From: DASUPK01 sp963695675
GTDB lineage: Bacteria > Actinomycetota > Thermoleophilia > Solirubrobacterales > 70-9
Reading direction: 5' to 3'
NCBI GenBank assembly: GCA_963695675.1
Contig: CAVOGY010000002.1
Coordinates: 310,001-374,000, forward strand
DNA: 64,000 nucleotides
The notes below the pieces were generated by a model. It made no database searches and had not been told where the DNA came from. It saw only the letters and a list, made by a program, of their open reading frames with translations. A program made the translations under genes and the position numbers. Position 1 is the stretch's first letter. Each line of letters starts with the position of its first letter. Shown piece after piece: positions 10,063 through 17,830 of this stretch.

Positions 10063-11346
10063 CTACTCGACCGGCGCGGGCCGCGGCGGGAAGATCTTCG
10101 CCATCCTGGCGAGCTGGCGGAGGGAACCGCGAGGCTTGAGCTTCCGGCGCAGCATCGCGCGGCGCGCGTCCTTGCCGCGGATCGAGATGTCGACCCAGGC
10201 GGCCCAAGTGGTTCGCAGGGTGACGTCCGGGTCGTCCGCCAGCCCCGGCCCCGAGCTGGTCGAGCCATTGTCGATTCGTACATGCCAGGGCTCAGCGTCC
10301 TCGAAGCGCCACTGGATCGTCACCGGGCGGTCGACCGCGTCGGTGCGAGCCGAGCGCGCGACGACGTCGAACAGGATGCTCTCGATCTCGCGATCCACCT
10401 GCGGCTTGCCGTTGGGCTCGCCCAGCACTCCCGCGCGCAGCAGCTTGATCTGGCGCTGGGCGCGCTGCTCGTGCGGCATCTCGGGGTCGAAGGGGTAGAC
10501 CCCGGGCATCTCGGAGAGTGGGTAGCCCGTCGCCTTCCACTTCATCTCGACCGAGCGCATGCCGAACGCGTAGATCTCCTCCAGGGTGAAGCCGTACTCG
10601 GTTGTGTAGCGCTCGTCCCACCCGGGCGGCACGAAGACGCCGGTCACGTAGGGGAGGACCTCGCGGAGGAGCTCGGCGACGGCCTCCTTGCACTCCTCCG
10701 AGGCAACGAAGAGCTCGGAGAGCACCTTGACGCCGAAGCCGATGTGGCGCTGCTCGTCGCGCGAGACTCGCTCCATCCCCGCGCTGAAGCCCGGCATCGT
10801 CCCCGCCTTGGCGAAGAAGTCCTCGATGAAGTGCTGCCCGGGCTGCGCCATCGTCGCCTCGATGACCATGTGGTAGAGGGTGATCGCCTGAGCGAACTTG
10901 GGGAGGGAGCGATCGTGGTGGAGCTCATCGACCATCCGCTCGAGCCGGGCGAAGACGTTGCGGTATCCCCAGCCGAGCTGCGAGGTGGTGAACTCGAGGC
11001 CGTCGGCGATGCTCCCCTCCACGCCGATCACTTCCTTGAAGAAGCGGTGAAAGAAGACGGCGTGCCGGGCCTCGTCGACCTGCTGCGTCGCCAGGAAGTA
11101 CTTCTGCTCCTCCTTGGGGGCGGCCTCGATGTAGGGGGAGAGGCCGTCCGCAACCGCGTCTTCGCCGTAGAAGAACATCGAGTAGATCCAGAGGGCGGAG
11201 CGGCGCTGGATCTCGTTGAGCAGGTCCCAGCCGTCGCGGTCCTGCGAGAAGTCGAGCTCGGTCGCCTTCCAGTTCCCCTCCTCCCAGCGGCGATAGAGGT
11301 CGTCGTAGGTGATCCGCTCGGCGATGCTCTGCTGCGCGACCGACAT
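10063..11346 (-). CDS. Di-iron ferritin-like (R2-like) oxygenase fused to an SCP2 domain
   Basis: 427 residues. The N-terminal domain has the complete carboxylate-bridged di-iron ligand set of the ribonucleotide-reductase R2/R2-like oxidase superfamily: Glu62, Glu92/His95 (DEARH), Glu163, Glu198/His201 (DEQRH). About residues 340-420 look like a sterol-carrier-protein-2 domain (WRFEDAEPWHVRIDNG, DVTLRTTWAAWVDISIRGKD). There is no adjacent nrdE/nrdA, which argues against a true class I reductase. The SCP2 part suggests oxidation of a bound lipid (inference). It is divergent from a TetR gene across a palindromic operator. A paralogue without SCP2 is at 62681. Confidence 0.8.
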   Translation of the reverse strand: MSVAQQSIAERITYDDLYRRWEEGNWKATELDFSQDRDGWDLLNEIQRRSALWIYSMFFYGEDAVADGLSPYIEAAPKEEQKYFLATQQVDEARHAVFFHRFFKEVIGVEGSIADGLEFTTSQLGWGYRNVFARLERMVDELHHDRSLPKFAQAITLYHMVIEATMAQPGQHFIEDFFAKAGTMPGFSAGMERVSRDEQRHIGFGVKVLSELFVASEECKEAVAELLREVLPYVTGVFVPPGWDERYTTEYGFTLEEIYAFGMRSVEMKWKATGYPLSEMPGVYPFDPEMPHEQRAQRQIKLLRAGVLGEPNGKPQVDREIESILFDVVARSARTDAVDRPVTIQWRFEDAEPWHVRIDNGSTSSGPGLADDPDVTLRTTWAAWVDISIRGKDARRAMLRRKLKPRGSLRQLARMAKIFPPRPAPVE

Positions 11347-11385
11347 CGGTTCCTCCTGGTCTCTCGTTTCCGCGGGGCCTTCCCG

Positions 11386-11411
11386 TATAGTAACTGACTG
11401 ACTAGTCAGTT
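11386..11411. promoter_or_regulatory. TetR-type operator and -10 box in the di-iron oxygenase/tetR intergenic region
   Basis: A TATAGT box (11386-11391, plus strand) is followed at once by overlapping dyads: ACTGACTAGTCAGT is a perfect 14-bp palindrome at 11397-11410, and AACTGACT/AGTCAGTT arms span 11392-11411. The element lies 7 bases before the TetR GTG and about 45 bases before the divergent oxygenase start. Occupancy would block tetR transcription and probably both directions. Confidence 0.75.
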
Positions 11412-11417
11412 AGTACG

Positions 11418-12077
11418 GTGACATCGGTCACAGAGACAAGCAAGCGAGCCCAACCGCCACCGCGGACGCGGATGAACGCCGCCGACCGCCGGGCGGCGAT
11501 CCTCGACGCAGCCCGCTCGGCCTTCGCGGACCGCGGCTACCACGAGACCTCCCTCGATTCGGTCGCCGATCGGGCCGGCGTCTCGAAGGCCCTCCTCTAC
11601 GAGCACTTTTCGTCCAAACGAGAGCTCTACGTGGCGATGCTCGAGATGCACATTCACGAGCTCGTCGAGCGGATCAGCGGGGCGGTGGCCGGCGCCGAGC
11701 CCGGGGAGGCGCGGATGCGGGCCGGCGTCGAGGCCTTCTTCGGCTTCGTCGAGGAGCGTCGCGGTGCCTGGCGGATCATGTTCCGGAACGCCGGCGATCC
11801 CGATGTCGCGGTCCGGCTCGATCGCCTGCGCGACGAGGTCGCTACCGCAATCGTCCAGCTGATGAGCGAGGAGGCGGCACGAAAGGGGCTCGACTTCCCG
11901 AAGCTCCCCCAGTTCGTCGAGATGATCGCCCAGCAGATGGTTGGCGCGATGCAGTCCCTTGCCGACTGGTGGGACCTCCACCGCAACGTGCCCAAGGAGG
12001 AGGTCGTGCAGGCGGCGATGGATTTCGCCTGGGTTGGGCAGGAGCGGATCAGCCAGGGGCAGCGCTGGTCGGGCTAG
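11418..12077 (+). CDS. TetR-family transcriptional regulator
   Basis: 219 residues from the GTG at 11418; an ATG at 11472 is a possible alternative. The TetR DNA-binding domain is RRAAILDAARSAFADRGYHETSLDSVADRAGVSKALLYEHFSS split across residues 22-64. The C-terminal domain is larger and helical, as in FadR/KstR-type lipid regulators. It is divergent from the di-iron/SCP2 oxygenase and almost certainly autoregulated through the palindrome that overlaps its promoter. The GTG lies so close to the -10 box that the mRNA may be nearly leaderless. Confidence 0.88.
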   Translation: MTSVTETSKRAQPPPRTRMNAADRRAAILDAARSAFADRGYHETSLDSVADRAGVSKALLYEHFSSKRELYVAMLEMHIHELVERISGAVAGAEPGEARMRAGVEAFFGFVEERRGAWRIMFRNAGDPDVAVRLDRLRDEVATAIVQLMSEEAARKGLDFPKLPQFVEMIAQQMVGAMQSLADWWDLHRNVPKEEVVQAAMDFAWVGQERISQGQRWSG

Positions 12078-12161
12078 CCCCGCCGTCGGCCGGCTGCGCG
12101 GCTAAGCCGGCGAGTACGGACCGGCCTCGTCTCCCGAGTAGGCTGACCGCACACGAGGCAG

Positions 12162-12563
12162 ATGGCGGTTGACCTCGCCATAGACATCGACAACACCCCT
12201 GGGGCGCTCGCGCGGGTGGCGGCCGCGATCAGCGATGCCGGCGTGAACATCGCAGCCGCCACGTGCGTCGGGCCAGGCGAGCGGGCCGAGCTTCACATCC
12301 TGGTCCCCCATGCCGAGGCCGCGAAGCACGCGCTGGCGATTTCCCATGTCGCGGTGACCCGGGAACGCGAGGTAGTCGTGGTCGATGTCGAGGACCGCCC
12401 CGGCGTGTTGGCCGACCTGACTCGCAGGATCGCCCGAGCCGGAGTCAACCTCGATCTCGTGTACATCGCCACGCAAAATCGAGTTGTTTTCGGGGCCCCC
12501 GACCTCCCTGGTCTGCGGGCGGCGCTCGACGCGCCGTTAGGCCGCGGCGCCGAGCTTGGGTGA
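12162..12563 (+). CDS. Tandem ACT-domain protein
   Basis: 133 residues built of two ACT-like units. The first is DIDNTPGALARVAAAISDAGVNIAAA, followed by a short strand. The second is VDVEDRPGVLADLTRRIARAGVNLDL, ending in YIATQNRVVFGAPD. ACT pairs bind amino acids as small-molecule sensors. No catalytic domain is attached, so it is a stand-alone regulator. The 3' end overlaps the 3' end of convergent glyS by 27 bases. Confidence 0.8.
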   Translation: MAVDLAIDIDNTPGALARVAAAISDAGVNIAAATCVGPGERAELHILVPHAEAAKHALAISHVAVTREREVVVVDVEDRPGVLADLTRRIARAGVNLDLVYIATQNRVVFGAPDLPGLRAALDAPLGRGAELG

Positions 12564-13907
12564 GCTCCAGGGCTCGGCGAGGCGGCGGGTCAGCTCGTCG
12601 CCCAGCTCTGCGATCGGGAGGCGAATCTGCTCGAGCGAGTCGCGGTCGCGCAGCGTGACGGTGTCGTCGTCCATGGTCTGGTGGTCGACGGTCACCCCCC
12701 AGGGCGTTCCGATCTCGTCCTGGCGGCGGTAGCGCTTGCCGATCGAGCCGCCGGTGTCGTACTCGGCGGGCATCGGCTCGCGCAGCTGCTCGTAGATCTC
12801 GCGCGCCTTTTCGGGCTGGCCGTCCTTGTTGACCAACGGCAGGACCGCGACCTTGACCGGCGCCAGCCTGGGATGCAGGCGGAGCACGGTGCGCTGGCGG
12901 CCCTCGACCTCCTCGGTGTCGTAGGCGTCGACCATGAACGAGAGCATCGCCCGGTCGACTCCCGCCGCCGGCTCGACCACGTACGGGACGTAGCGGTCGC
13001 CCGTGGCCGAGTCGACGTACTCGAGCCTCTCGCCGGAGAACTTGGCGTGCTGGGTGAGGTCGAAATCGCCGCGGTTTGCGATCCCCTCGAGCTCCGACCA
13101 CCCCATCGGGAAGAGGTATTCGACGTCGGAGGTCGCGGTCGAGTAGTGGGAGAGCTCGTCGGGGCCGTGGGCACGGAGGCGAAGCTTCTCCGGTCGGATG
13201 CCGAGATCGGTGTACCAGTGCATCCGCTCCTCCATCCAGTACTCGTGCCACTCGCCGACGTCCGGCGGCGGGACGAAGAACTCCATCTCCATCTGCTCGA
13301 ACTCGCGGGTGCGAAAGATGAAGTTGCCGGGGGTGATCTCGTTGCGGAACGACTTGCCGATCTGGGCGATCCCAAAGGGCGGTTTCTTCCGCGAGAACTG
13401 CAGGACGTTCTTGAAGTTGATGAAGATCCCCTGCGCGGTCTCGGGCCGCAGGTAGACCTTGTGAGCCTCGTCCTGGACCGGGCCGGCGTACGTCTCGAAC
13501 ATCAGGTTGAACTGCCGCGGCTCCGAGAGCTCGCCGCCGCACACCGGGCAGCGGATCTCGCCCTCGGCGTTCTCATCGCCGAGCTGCTCTGAGCGCAGGT
13601 CGTCTTCGCGCCAGCGCCGCTTGCACTCCCCGAGGCACTGGACGAGCGGGTCGGCAAAGCCGGCCAGGTGGCCCGACGCCTCCCAGACCTTGGGGTGCTG
13701 AATGATCGCCGAGTCGAGAGCGACGATGTCGTCGCGTTCCTGCAGCATTGCCCGCCACCACTCGTTCTTGACGTTGTTCTTGAGCAGGACTCCGTAGTGC
13801 CCGTAGTCGTAGGTGTTGGCAAATCCGCCGTAGATCTCAGACGCCGGGAAGATGAATCCGCGCCGCTTGCAGAGCGCGACGATCTCTTCGAGGGTGACCT
13901 CAGCCAT
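12537..13907 (-). CDS. glyS: Glycyl-tRNA synthetase (class II, dimeric type)
   Basis: 456 residues, typical for the alpha2 enzyme of Actinobacteria and Bacillota-type single-chain GlyRS. N-terminal RRGFIFPASEIYGGFANTYDYG is characteristic. Class II motif 2 is FRNEITPGNFIFRTREFEQMEM split over about 195-217, and motif 3 lies in AGVDRAMLSFM. A Cys cluster (CLGEC, then CPVCGG) may bind zinc. The C-terminal anticodon-binding domain starts near LAPVKVAVLPLV. It charges tRNA-Gly. The start codon faces repeat A3. Confidence 0.96.
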   Translation of the reverse strand: MAEVTLEEIVALCKRRGFIFPASEIYGGFANTYDYGHYGVLLKNNVKNEWWRAMLQERDDIVALDSAIIQHPKVWEASGHLAGFADPLVQCLGECKRRWREDDLRSEQLGDENAEGEIRCPVCGGELSEPRQFNLMFETYAGPVQDEAHKVYLRPETAQGIFINFKNVLQFSRKKPPFGIAQIGKSFRNEITPGNFIFRTREFEQMEMEFFVPPPDVGEWHEYWMEERMHWYTDLGIRPEKLRLRAHGPDELSHYSTATSDVEYLFPMGWSELEGIANRGDFDLTQHAKFSGERLEYVDSATGDRYVPYVVEPAAGVDRAMLSFMVDAYDTEEVEGRQRTVLRLHPRLAPVKVAVLPLVNKDGQPEKAREIYEQLREPMPAEYDTGGSIGKRYRRQDEIGTPWGVTVDHQTMDDDTVTLRDRDSLEQIRLPIAELGDELTRRLAEPWSSPKLGAAA

Positions 13908-13921
13908 CAGGGGGAGCCTAG

Positions 13922-14045
13922 AGGCTGCCAGGCCGCCCTATTTCGGGAGCGAAGGGCGAAGCCCGGTCGATGCGAGGGCGCGCGACAGCGCGACCCGTTT
14001 AATGGAGGGGCGGCCGCTGCGGCCACGATCTGATGACGGCGGCTC
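13922..14045 (+). repeat. Interspersed repeat A, copy A3, split by a B element
   Basis: The left part (GGCTGCCAGGCCGCC..GGGCGAAGCCC) and the right part (GGGGCGGCCGCTGCGGCC..GATCTGATG) match other A copies. They are separated by repeat B1 (13969-14004). It lies between divergent glyS and fmdB. It is the only A copy not placed at a stop codon. Confidence 0.75.
13969..14004 (+). repeat. Palindromic element B, copy B1 (nested in A3)
   Basis: It has the flank GATGCGAGGG, the stem CGCGC-GACA-GCGCG, and the flank ACCCGTTTAATG. It interrupts an A element, which shows that B can insert or expand within another repeat. Confidence 0.8.
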
Positions 14046-14090
14046 GCATGCGAGGCCCGCAAGCGCCGCGCACTACCCTCTCGTCTCCCG

Positions 14091-14408
14091 ATGCCGATCT
14101 ACGAGTACCGCTGCCTGAACGGACACACCTTCGAGGTGATCCAGAGCATGTCCGACGATCCGGTCGAGACCTGCGAGGTATGCGGCGCCCCGGTCGAGCG
14201 GGTCTTCCATCCGGTCGCCGTGCACTTCAAGGGTTCTGGCTTCTACTCCACCGATTACGCAGACAAGGCGAAGGCGGGGGCGGGCAAGGACTCCGACTCG
14301 AGCTCGAGTGACTCCGGCGGCTCCGGCTCGGAGTCGTCCGGCTCGGAATCGAAGAAGTCGAGCTCCAATGGCGGCGAGGCCGCGAAGACGAGCAAGAGCT
14401 CCGACTAG
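14091..14408 (+). CDS. FmdB-type zinc-ribbon regulatory protein
   Basis: 105 residues. MPIYEYRCLNGHTFEVIQSM, SDDP and CEVCGAPVERVFHPVAV match the FmdB/CxxC_CXXC_SSSS family. The first knuckle here is C-x3-H rather than CxxC. The C-terminal third is a Ser/Gly/Lys low-complexity tail, common in actinobacterial members. These proteins often sit in housekeeping contexts; the function is not established. Confidence 0.85.
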   Translation: MPIYEYRCLNGHTFEVIQSMSDDPVETCEVCGAPVERVFHPVAVHFKGSGFYSTDYADKAKAGAGKDSDSSSSDSGGSGSESSGSESKKSSSNGGEAAKTSKSSD

Positions 14409-14412
14409 CCGG

Positions 14413-14490
14413 CATCAAACGGGTTTGCTCCTCGCTCAAGCACCTAACGGGTCGCGAGCTGCGGCGCGCCCTCGCATCAACCCTCGCATC
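14413..14490 (-). repeat. Palindromic element B, copy B2 (one B nested in another)
   Basis: Read on the minus strand, it starts GATGCGAGGGTT. A complete second B follows (GATGCGAGGG, stem CGCG..CGCG, ACCCGTTAG). The rest of the outer copy then ends in ACCCGTTTGATG. The first bases overlap the TGA stop of the LCP gene, so the element forms the junction of that gene with its 3' region. Confidence 0.75.
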
Positions 14491-15847
14491 ACGGCGAGCA
14501 CTCAGCGCGGTGCGGCGGGTCGTCGCCAGTCAGCTTCTTGACCGCGTCCACGCACTCGCTCTCCGGAATCTGCAGACTCCCGCCAGGGCCGGAGGAGATG
14601 GCGGCCGTGTTGCCGCCGAGGACGTTGGTCTCGCCGCTGCCGCCCACGATCGCCGCGATCGCGACCTGGGGGAGGGTGAAGCCGCCCATGTCGCTGATGA
14701 AGGCCTTCGGCGCATCCCAGCCGATGAAGGGGCCCTTGATGAAGTTGTACGGGAAGCGTGTGATGCTGGTCAGGCGTCCCTTGATCCCGTCCAGTACCTG
14801 CTGCTGACGGGCGGCCCGGTCGCGATCGTCCTCGGACGGGTCGCAGTTGTTGTGGCGCAGCCGGGCGTAGGCGAGCGCCTTGTCGCCCTGCAGCGTGGCC
14901 TCTCCCGGGGGCAGCTTGAGGGAGACGCCGCCCTGACTCTTGCCGCCGTCGACGTCGCCGCAGACGACGGCCCCATTCTTGTCCGGGTTCCCCGGCACGT
15001 CGATGGTCACCCCGCCGAGCGTGTTGATGAAGTCGGCGAAGCCGTCGAAGTTGACGATCACGATGTGGTTGATGTCGATGCCGAGGAAATTCTCGACCGT
15101 CTTGATCGTGGAGGCGGGATTGCCGATAGTGCTGTTCGTGTTGCAGGCCAGCGAGGCGTTGATCTTCTGCTCGCCGCAGTCGGGAATCGCGGCGTAGCTG
15201 TCGCGCGGGATCGAGAGCTTGTGGAACGAGGTGAGGGACGCGTGCAGGACCATGATCGTGTCCGCCCGCGGCGGGCCCTGACCCTCGCTCCCGCTGGCGT
15301 TGTGCTGGGTCTTGCCCCGTCGATCGCCGCCCAGGATGAGGATGTTCTGTCCGGCCAGCACGGCCGGTCCGCCCTCGAGCGCGTCCTTGGCCGACTGCGG
15401 CAGCTTGCCCTTCTGGATCTGCGCCGAGATCGCGAAGGTGACGAAGCTGAGCAGCAGCCAGCCCACCACGACGATCAGGACCCAGCGGAGCCAGGGCCGC
15501 TTGCCGCCCACCAGGCGGGACAGCCTGCCTCGCCAGCCGCCCTCCGGGGGCGCGGTCCGCAGGCTCGCGAGGCTCGGCTTGCGGATCCGATCGCGCAGGC
15601 TGGGCCGCGAGCGGTAGACCCGGTATGGCGGCTTCTCCCGACGGTCGGCGGGCTTCTTGCCCTGGGGAGCGGCCCGTTTCTGGCCCGACCGGCCGCCCCG
15701 GCCGTAGACCTTGTACTCGGGCTTCTCGCCGCCTCCGGGCTTGCCTGAGCCCCCGGGGTCGCCGGGCTGATTGGGTTTTTCCGGCTTCCCGCGACCCCCG
15801 GAGCCCCCGGACCGCCTCGGCGGCCGATCATCTCCCTGCGGAGACAT
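14489..15847 (-). CDS. LytR-CpsA-Psr (LCP) family cell-wall glycopolymer ligase
   Basis: 452 residues. A cytoplasmic Pro/Gly/Arg-rich tail of about 115 residues precedes one membrane span (WVLIVVVGWLLLSFVTFAI). The extracellular LCP domain follows: ILILGGDRRGK, RADTIMVLHASL, KLSIPRDSYAAIP, a GGVTIDVPG strand and YARLRHNNCDPSEDDRDRAARQQ split over about 335-360. The conserved Arg and Asp residues for pyrophosphate-lipid binding are present. LCP proteins transfer polyprenyl-linked polymers to peptidoglycan. Four Cys residues outside could form disulfides. Confidence 0.9.
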   Translation of the reverse strand: MSPQGDDRPPRRSGGSGGRGKPEKPNQPGDPGGSGKPGGGEKPEYKVYGRGGRSGQKRAAPQGKKPADRREKPPYRVYRSRPSLRDRIRKPSLASLRTAPPEGGWRGRLSRLVGGKRPWLRWVLIVVVGWLLLSFVTFAISAQIQKGKLPQSAKDALEGGPAVLAGQNILILGGDRRGKTQHNASGSEGQGPPRADTIMVLHASLTSFHKLSIPRDSYAAIPDCGEQKINASLACNTNSTIGNPASTIKTVENFLGIDINHIVIVNFDGFADFINTLGGVTIDVPGNPDKNGAVVCGDVDGGKSQGGVSLKLPPGEATLQGDKALAYARLRHNNCDPSEDDRDRAARQQQVLDGIKGRLTSITRFPYNFIKGPFIGWDAPKAFISDMGGFTLPQVAIAAIVGGSGETNVLGGNTAAISSGPGGSLQIPESECVDAVKKLTGDDPPHRAECSP

Positions 15848-15892
15848 GGGATATCAATACTTACGCATGCCGCCGCCGGACCCTTCCCGCCG

Positions 15893-16849
15893 TTGAGCAC
15901 TCGCGAAGCGATCGGCGTCGACCTGGGCGGCACGAAGATGCTCGTCGGGGTCGTCGATTCCGAGCAGCAGATCCACTACGAGGGCACGGAGTCCTCGATT
16001 GGGCTGAGCGGGGACAGGCTCGTCGAGGACCTCGCCGCCGAGCTGCAGGAGGCCAAGGCGGCGCGGCCCAACGTGCGCGCCGCCGGGCTCGGCATCCCGG
16101 CGACGATCGACCGGCAGCGCGGTGTGGCCATCCATGCCGTCAACCTCGACATCACCGACGTTCCGGTACGCGACGAGATGCGGAAGCGGCTCGGCCTACC
16201 GGTGTTCATCGACAACGACGCGAACGTCGCAGCCCTGGCCGAGTTCCTCTACGGCGCGGGCCGAGGCGCTCGGAACGTGGTGTTGCTCACGGTCGGCACC
16301 GGCATCGGCGGGGGGCTGATCCTCAACGGCGAGGTGTTCCGCGGGTCGACCGGGGCGGCGGCGGAGCTCGGACACATCGTGATCGAGGAGGATGGCCCGC
16401 GCTGCCAGGGCAACTGCCCCAACCGTGGCTGTGTGGAGTCGCTTGCGTCCGGCACCGCGATCGCCAAGGCCGGAAAGGCGGCCGCCGAGCGCGACCCCGA
16501 CTCGGCGCTGGGCAAGGCGCTCGCCGATGGCCCGATCGTAGGGCGCACGGTGACGGAGCTCGCGCTCGCCGGGGATGGTCCCGCCCGCGAGGTGGTGGCG
16601 GAGGCCGGCAGACACCTGGGCGTCGCCCTCTCCAGCCTGGCCAACATCTTCGACCCGGACGTGTTCGTGATCGGCGGCGGGGTCTTGGCGGTCGGCGATT
16701 TTCTTCTCGATCCGGCCCGGGAGGAGCTTCGCGCCCGGGCGCTGCCACCGCAGAACCAGACGCCCGTCAGGATGGCCGAGCTCGGACCGGAGGCGGGCAT
16801 GATCGGAGCTGCGGCCATGGCCCTGACCGAGCTCGACAAGGAGAGCTGA
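15893..16849 (+). CDS. ROK-family sugar kinase (probable glucokinase)
   Basis: 318 residues from a TTG start. The ATP phosphate-binding motif GVDLGGTKMLVGV is at the N-terminus. IDNDANVAALAEF carries the catalytic Asp. VGTGIGGGLILNGEVFRG follows, then GHIVIE with the zinc ligand His. The ROK Cys cluster is spaced C-x3-C-x4-C (CQGNCPNRGC) rather than the usual CxCGxxGC. It probably phosphorylates glucose in the cytoplasm; a regulatory ROK role is unlikely because there is no HTH domain. Confidence 0.88.
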   Translation: MSTREAIGVDLGGTKMLVGVVDSEQQIHYEGTESSIGLSGDRLVEDLAAELQEAKAARPNVRAAGLGIPATIDRQRGVAIHAVNLDITDVPVRDEMRKRLGLPVFIDNDANVAALAEFLYGAGRGARNVVLLTVGTGIGGGLILNGEVFRGSTGAAAELGHIVIEEDGPRCQGNCPNRGCVESLASGTAIAKAGKAAAERDPDSALGKALADGPIVGRTVTELALAGDGPAREVVAEAGRHLGVALSSLANIFDPDVFVIGGGVLAVGDFLLDPAREELRARALPPQNQTPVRMAELGPEAGMIGAAAMALTELDKES

Positions 16850-16854
16850 GTTAG

Positions 16855-16899
16855 ATGGGCACCACCGCGACCGTGCACGCCTGGATGACGGCCATCTGA
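16855..16899 (+). CDS. Possible 14-residue leader peptide overlapping rsmI
   Basis: ATG at 16855, stop TGA at 16897-16899, overlapping the rsmI ATG as TGATG. An AAGGAGAG box lies about 11 bases upstream, within the end of the ROK kinase gene. The peptide is MGTTATVHAWMTAI. The arrangement suggests translational coupling to rsmI, which has no good ribosome binding site of its own. Chance occurrence is possible. Confidence 0.35.
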   Translation: MGTTATVHAWMTAI

Positions 16900-17720
16900 T
16901 GCCCGGCAAGCTCGTGGTCTGCCCGACCCCGATCGGGAATCTCGAGGACATCACATTGCGCACCCGCCGCGCTCTGTACGAGGCCGACGTGATCGCCTGC
17001 GAGGACACCCGGCGCACGGGGTTGTTGCTGGAGCGGCTCGAGATCCAGGCTCTGCGGCTCCTCTCCTACCACGAGGGCAACGAGGCCGAGCGCGCGCGGG
17101 AGCTGGCTCAGCGGATCGAGCGCGGGGACAACGTTGCGCTCGTCTCCGACTCGGGCATGCCGGCCATCTCGGACCCCGGCTACCGGCTGATCCGGGCCTG
17201 CATAGACCGCGACCTCGATCTCGAGGTCCTGCCAGGCCCCTCCTCGATTCTCACCGCCCTGGTCGCATCCGGTCTCCCGACTCACCGCTTTCGCTTCCAG
17301 GGCTTTCTGCCGCGGCGGACCGGCGAGCTCGAGCGGGTCCTGCAGTCGACCGAGACACTGATCGCCTTCGAGTCGCCGCGTCGCCTCCCCGAGTCGTTGC
17401 GGGCACTCGCACAGCTGGCGCCCGACCGCCCGGCGGCGGTTTGCCGAGAGCTCACCAAGCTGCACGAGGAGATCGCGCGCGGCACCCTGGGCGAGCTCTC
17501 CCGGCGCTTCCGCGACGAGGCCCGCGGCGAGATCGTCGTCGTGATCGGCCCCGCGGCGGAGCGCGGCACGGCGGACATCGGCTTTGCCACGGACGCGCTA
17601 CGAGGCCTGATCCGCGCCGGGGCCCGGCCCCGTGCCGCTGCCAGCGTCGTCTCCGCCCTCACCGGGGTGCCGGCCAACGACCTCTATCGCGGGATCACCG
17701 GGCGGGATCCGCGCAGGTAA
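16899..17720 (+). CDS. rsmI: 16S rRNA (cytidine(1402)-2'-O)-methyltransferase
   Basis: 273 residues. It has the canonical N-terminus VVCPTPIGNLEDITLRTRRA, then CEDTRRT, LLSYHEGNE, VSDSGMPAISDPG, LPGPSSILTALVASGLP and FQGFLPRR of the RsmI branch of the SAM-dependent tetrapyrrole-methylase fold. It methylates the 2'-O of C1402 in 16S rRNA. The C-terminal RsmI HTH-like region lies near ALTGVPANDLYRGITG. The stop codon lies in a 13-bp tandem duplication. Confidence 0.95.
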   Translation: MPGKLVVCPTPIGNLEDITLRTRRALYEADVIACEDTRRTGLLLERLEIQALRLLSYHEGNEAERARELAQRIERGDNVALVSDSGMPAISDPGYRLIRACIDRDLDLEVLPGPSSILTALVASGLPTHRFRFQGFLPRRTGELERVLQSTETLIAFESPRRLPESLRALAQLAPDRPAAVCRELTKLHEEIARGTLGELSRRFRDEARGEIVVVIGPAAERGTADIGFATDALRGLIRAGARPRAAASVVSALTGVPANDLYRGITGRDPRR

Positions 17721-17733
17721 TCCGCGCAGGTAA
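17708..17733 (+). repeat. 13-bp perfect tandem duplication at the rsmI stop
   Basis: TCCGCGCAGGTAA occurs twice back to back. The first copy holds the rsmI TAA stop. It lies directly against repeat A4. Confidence 0.8.
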
Positions 17734-17830
17734 ACGGCTTCGCCATCAGGTCGCGGCCACAAGCGGCCGCCCCATATAACCGCTCGGGGCTCCGCCCCTC
17801 GCTCATAGTGGAGCGGCCTGGTGGCCGCTA
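17734..17830 (-). repeat. Interspersed repeat A, copy A4
   Basis: A full-length copy in inverted orientation. Its TAG end (17828-17830 read on the minus strand) is the stop codon of the PQQ-propeller gene. It lies between that gene and convergent rsmI. The GGGGC hairpin has a TCC loop-side variation compared with A5. Confidence 0.85.

Noticed and set aside
10063..11346. Class I ribonucleotide reductase beta subunit
   Set aside because: The di-iron ligands fit the superfamily, but no large-subunit gene is nearby and an SCP2 domain is fused, so an R2-like oxidase is more likely.
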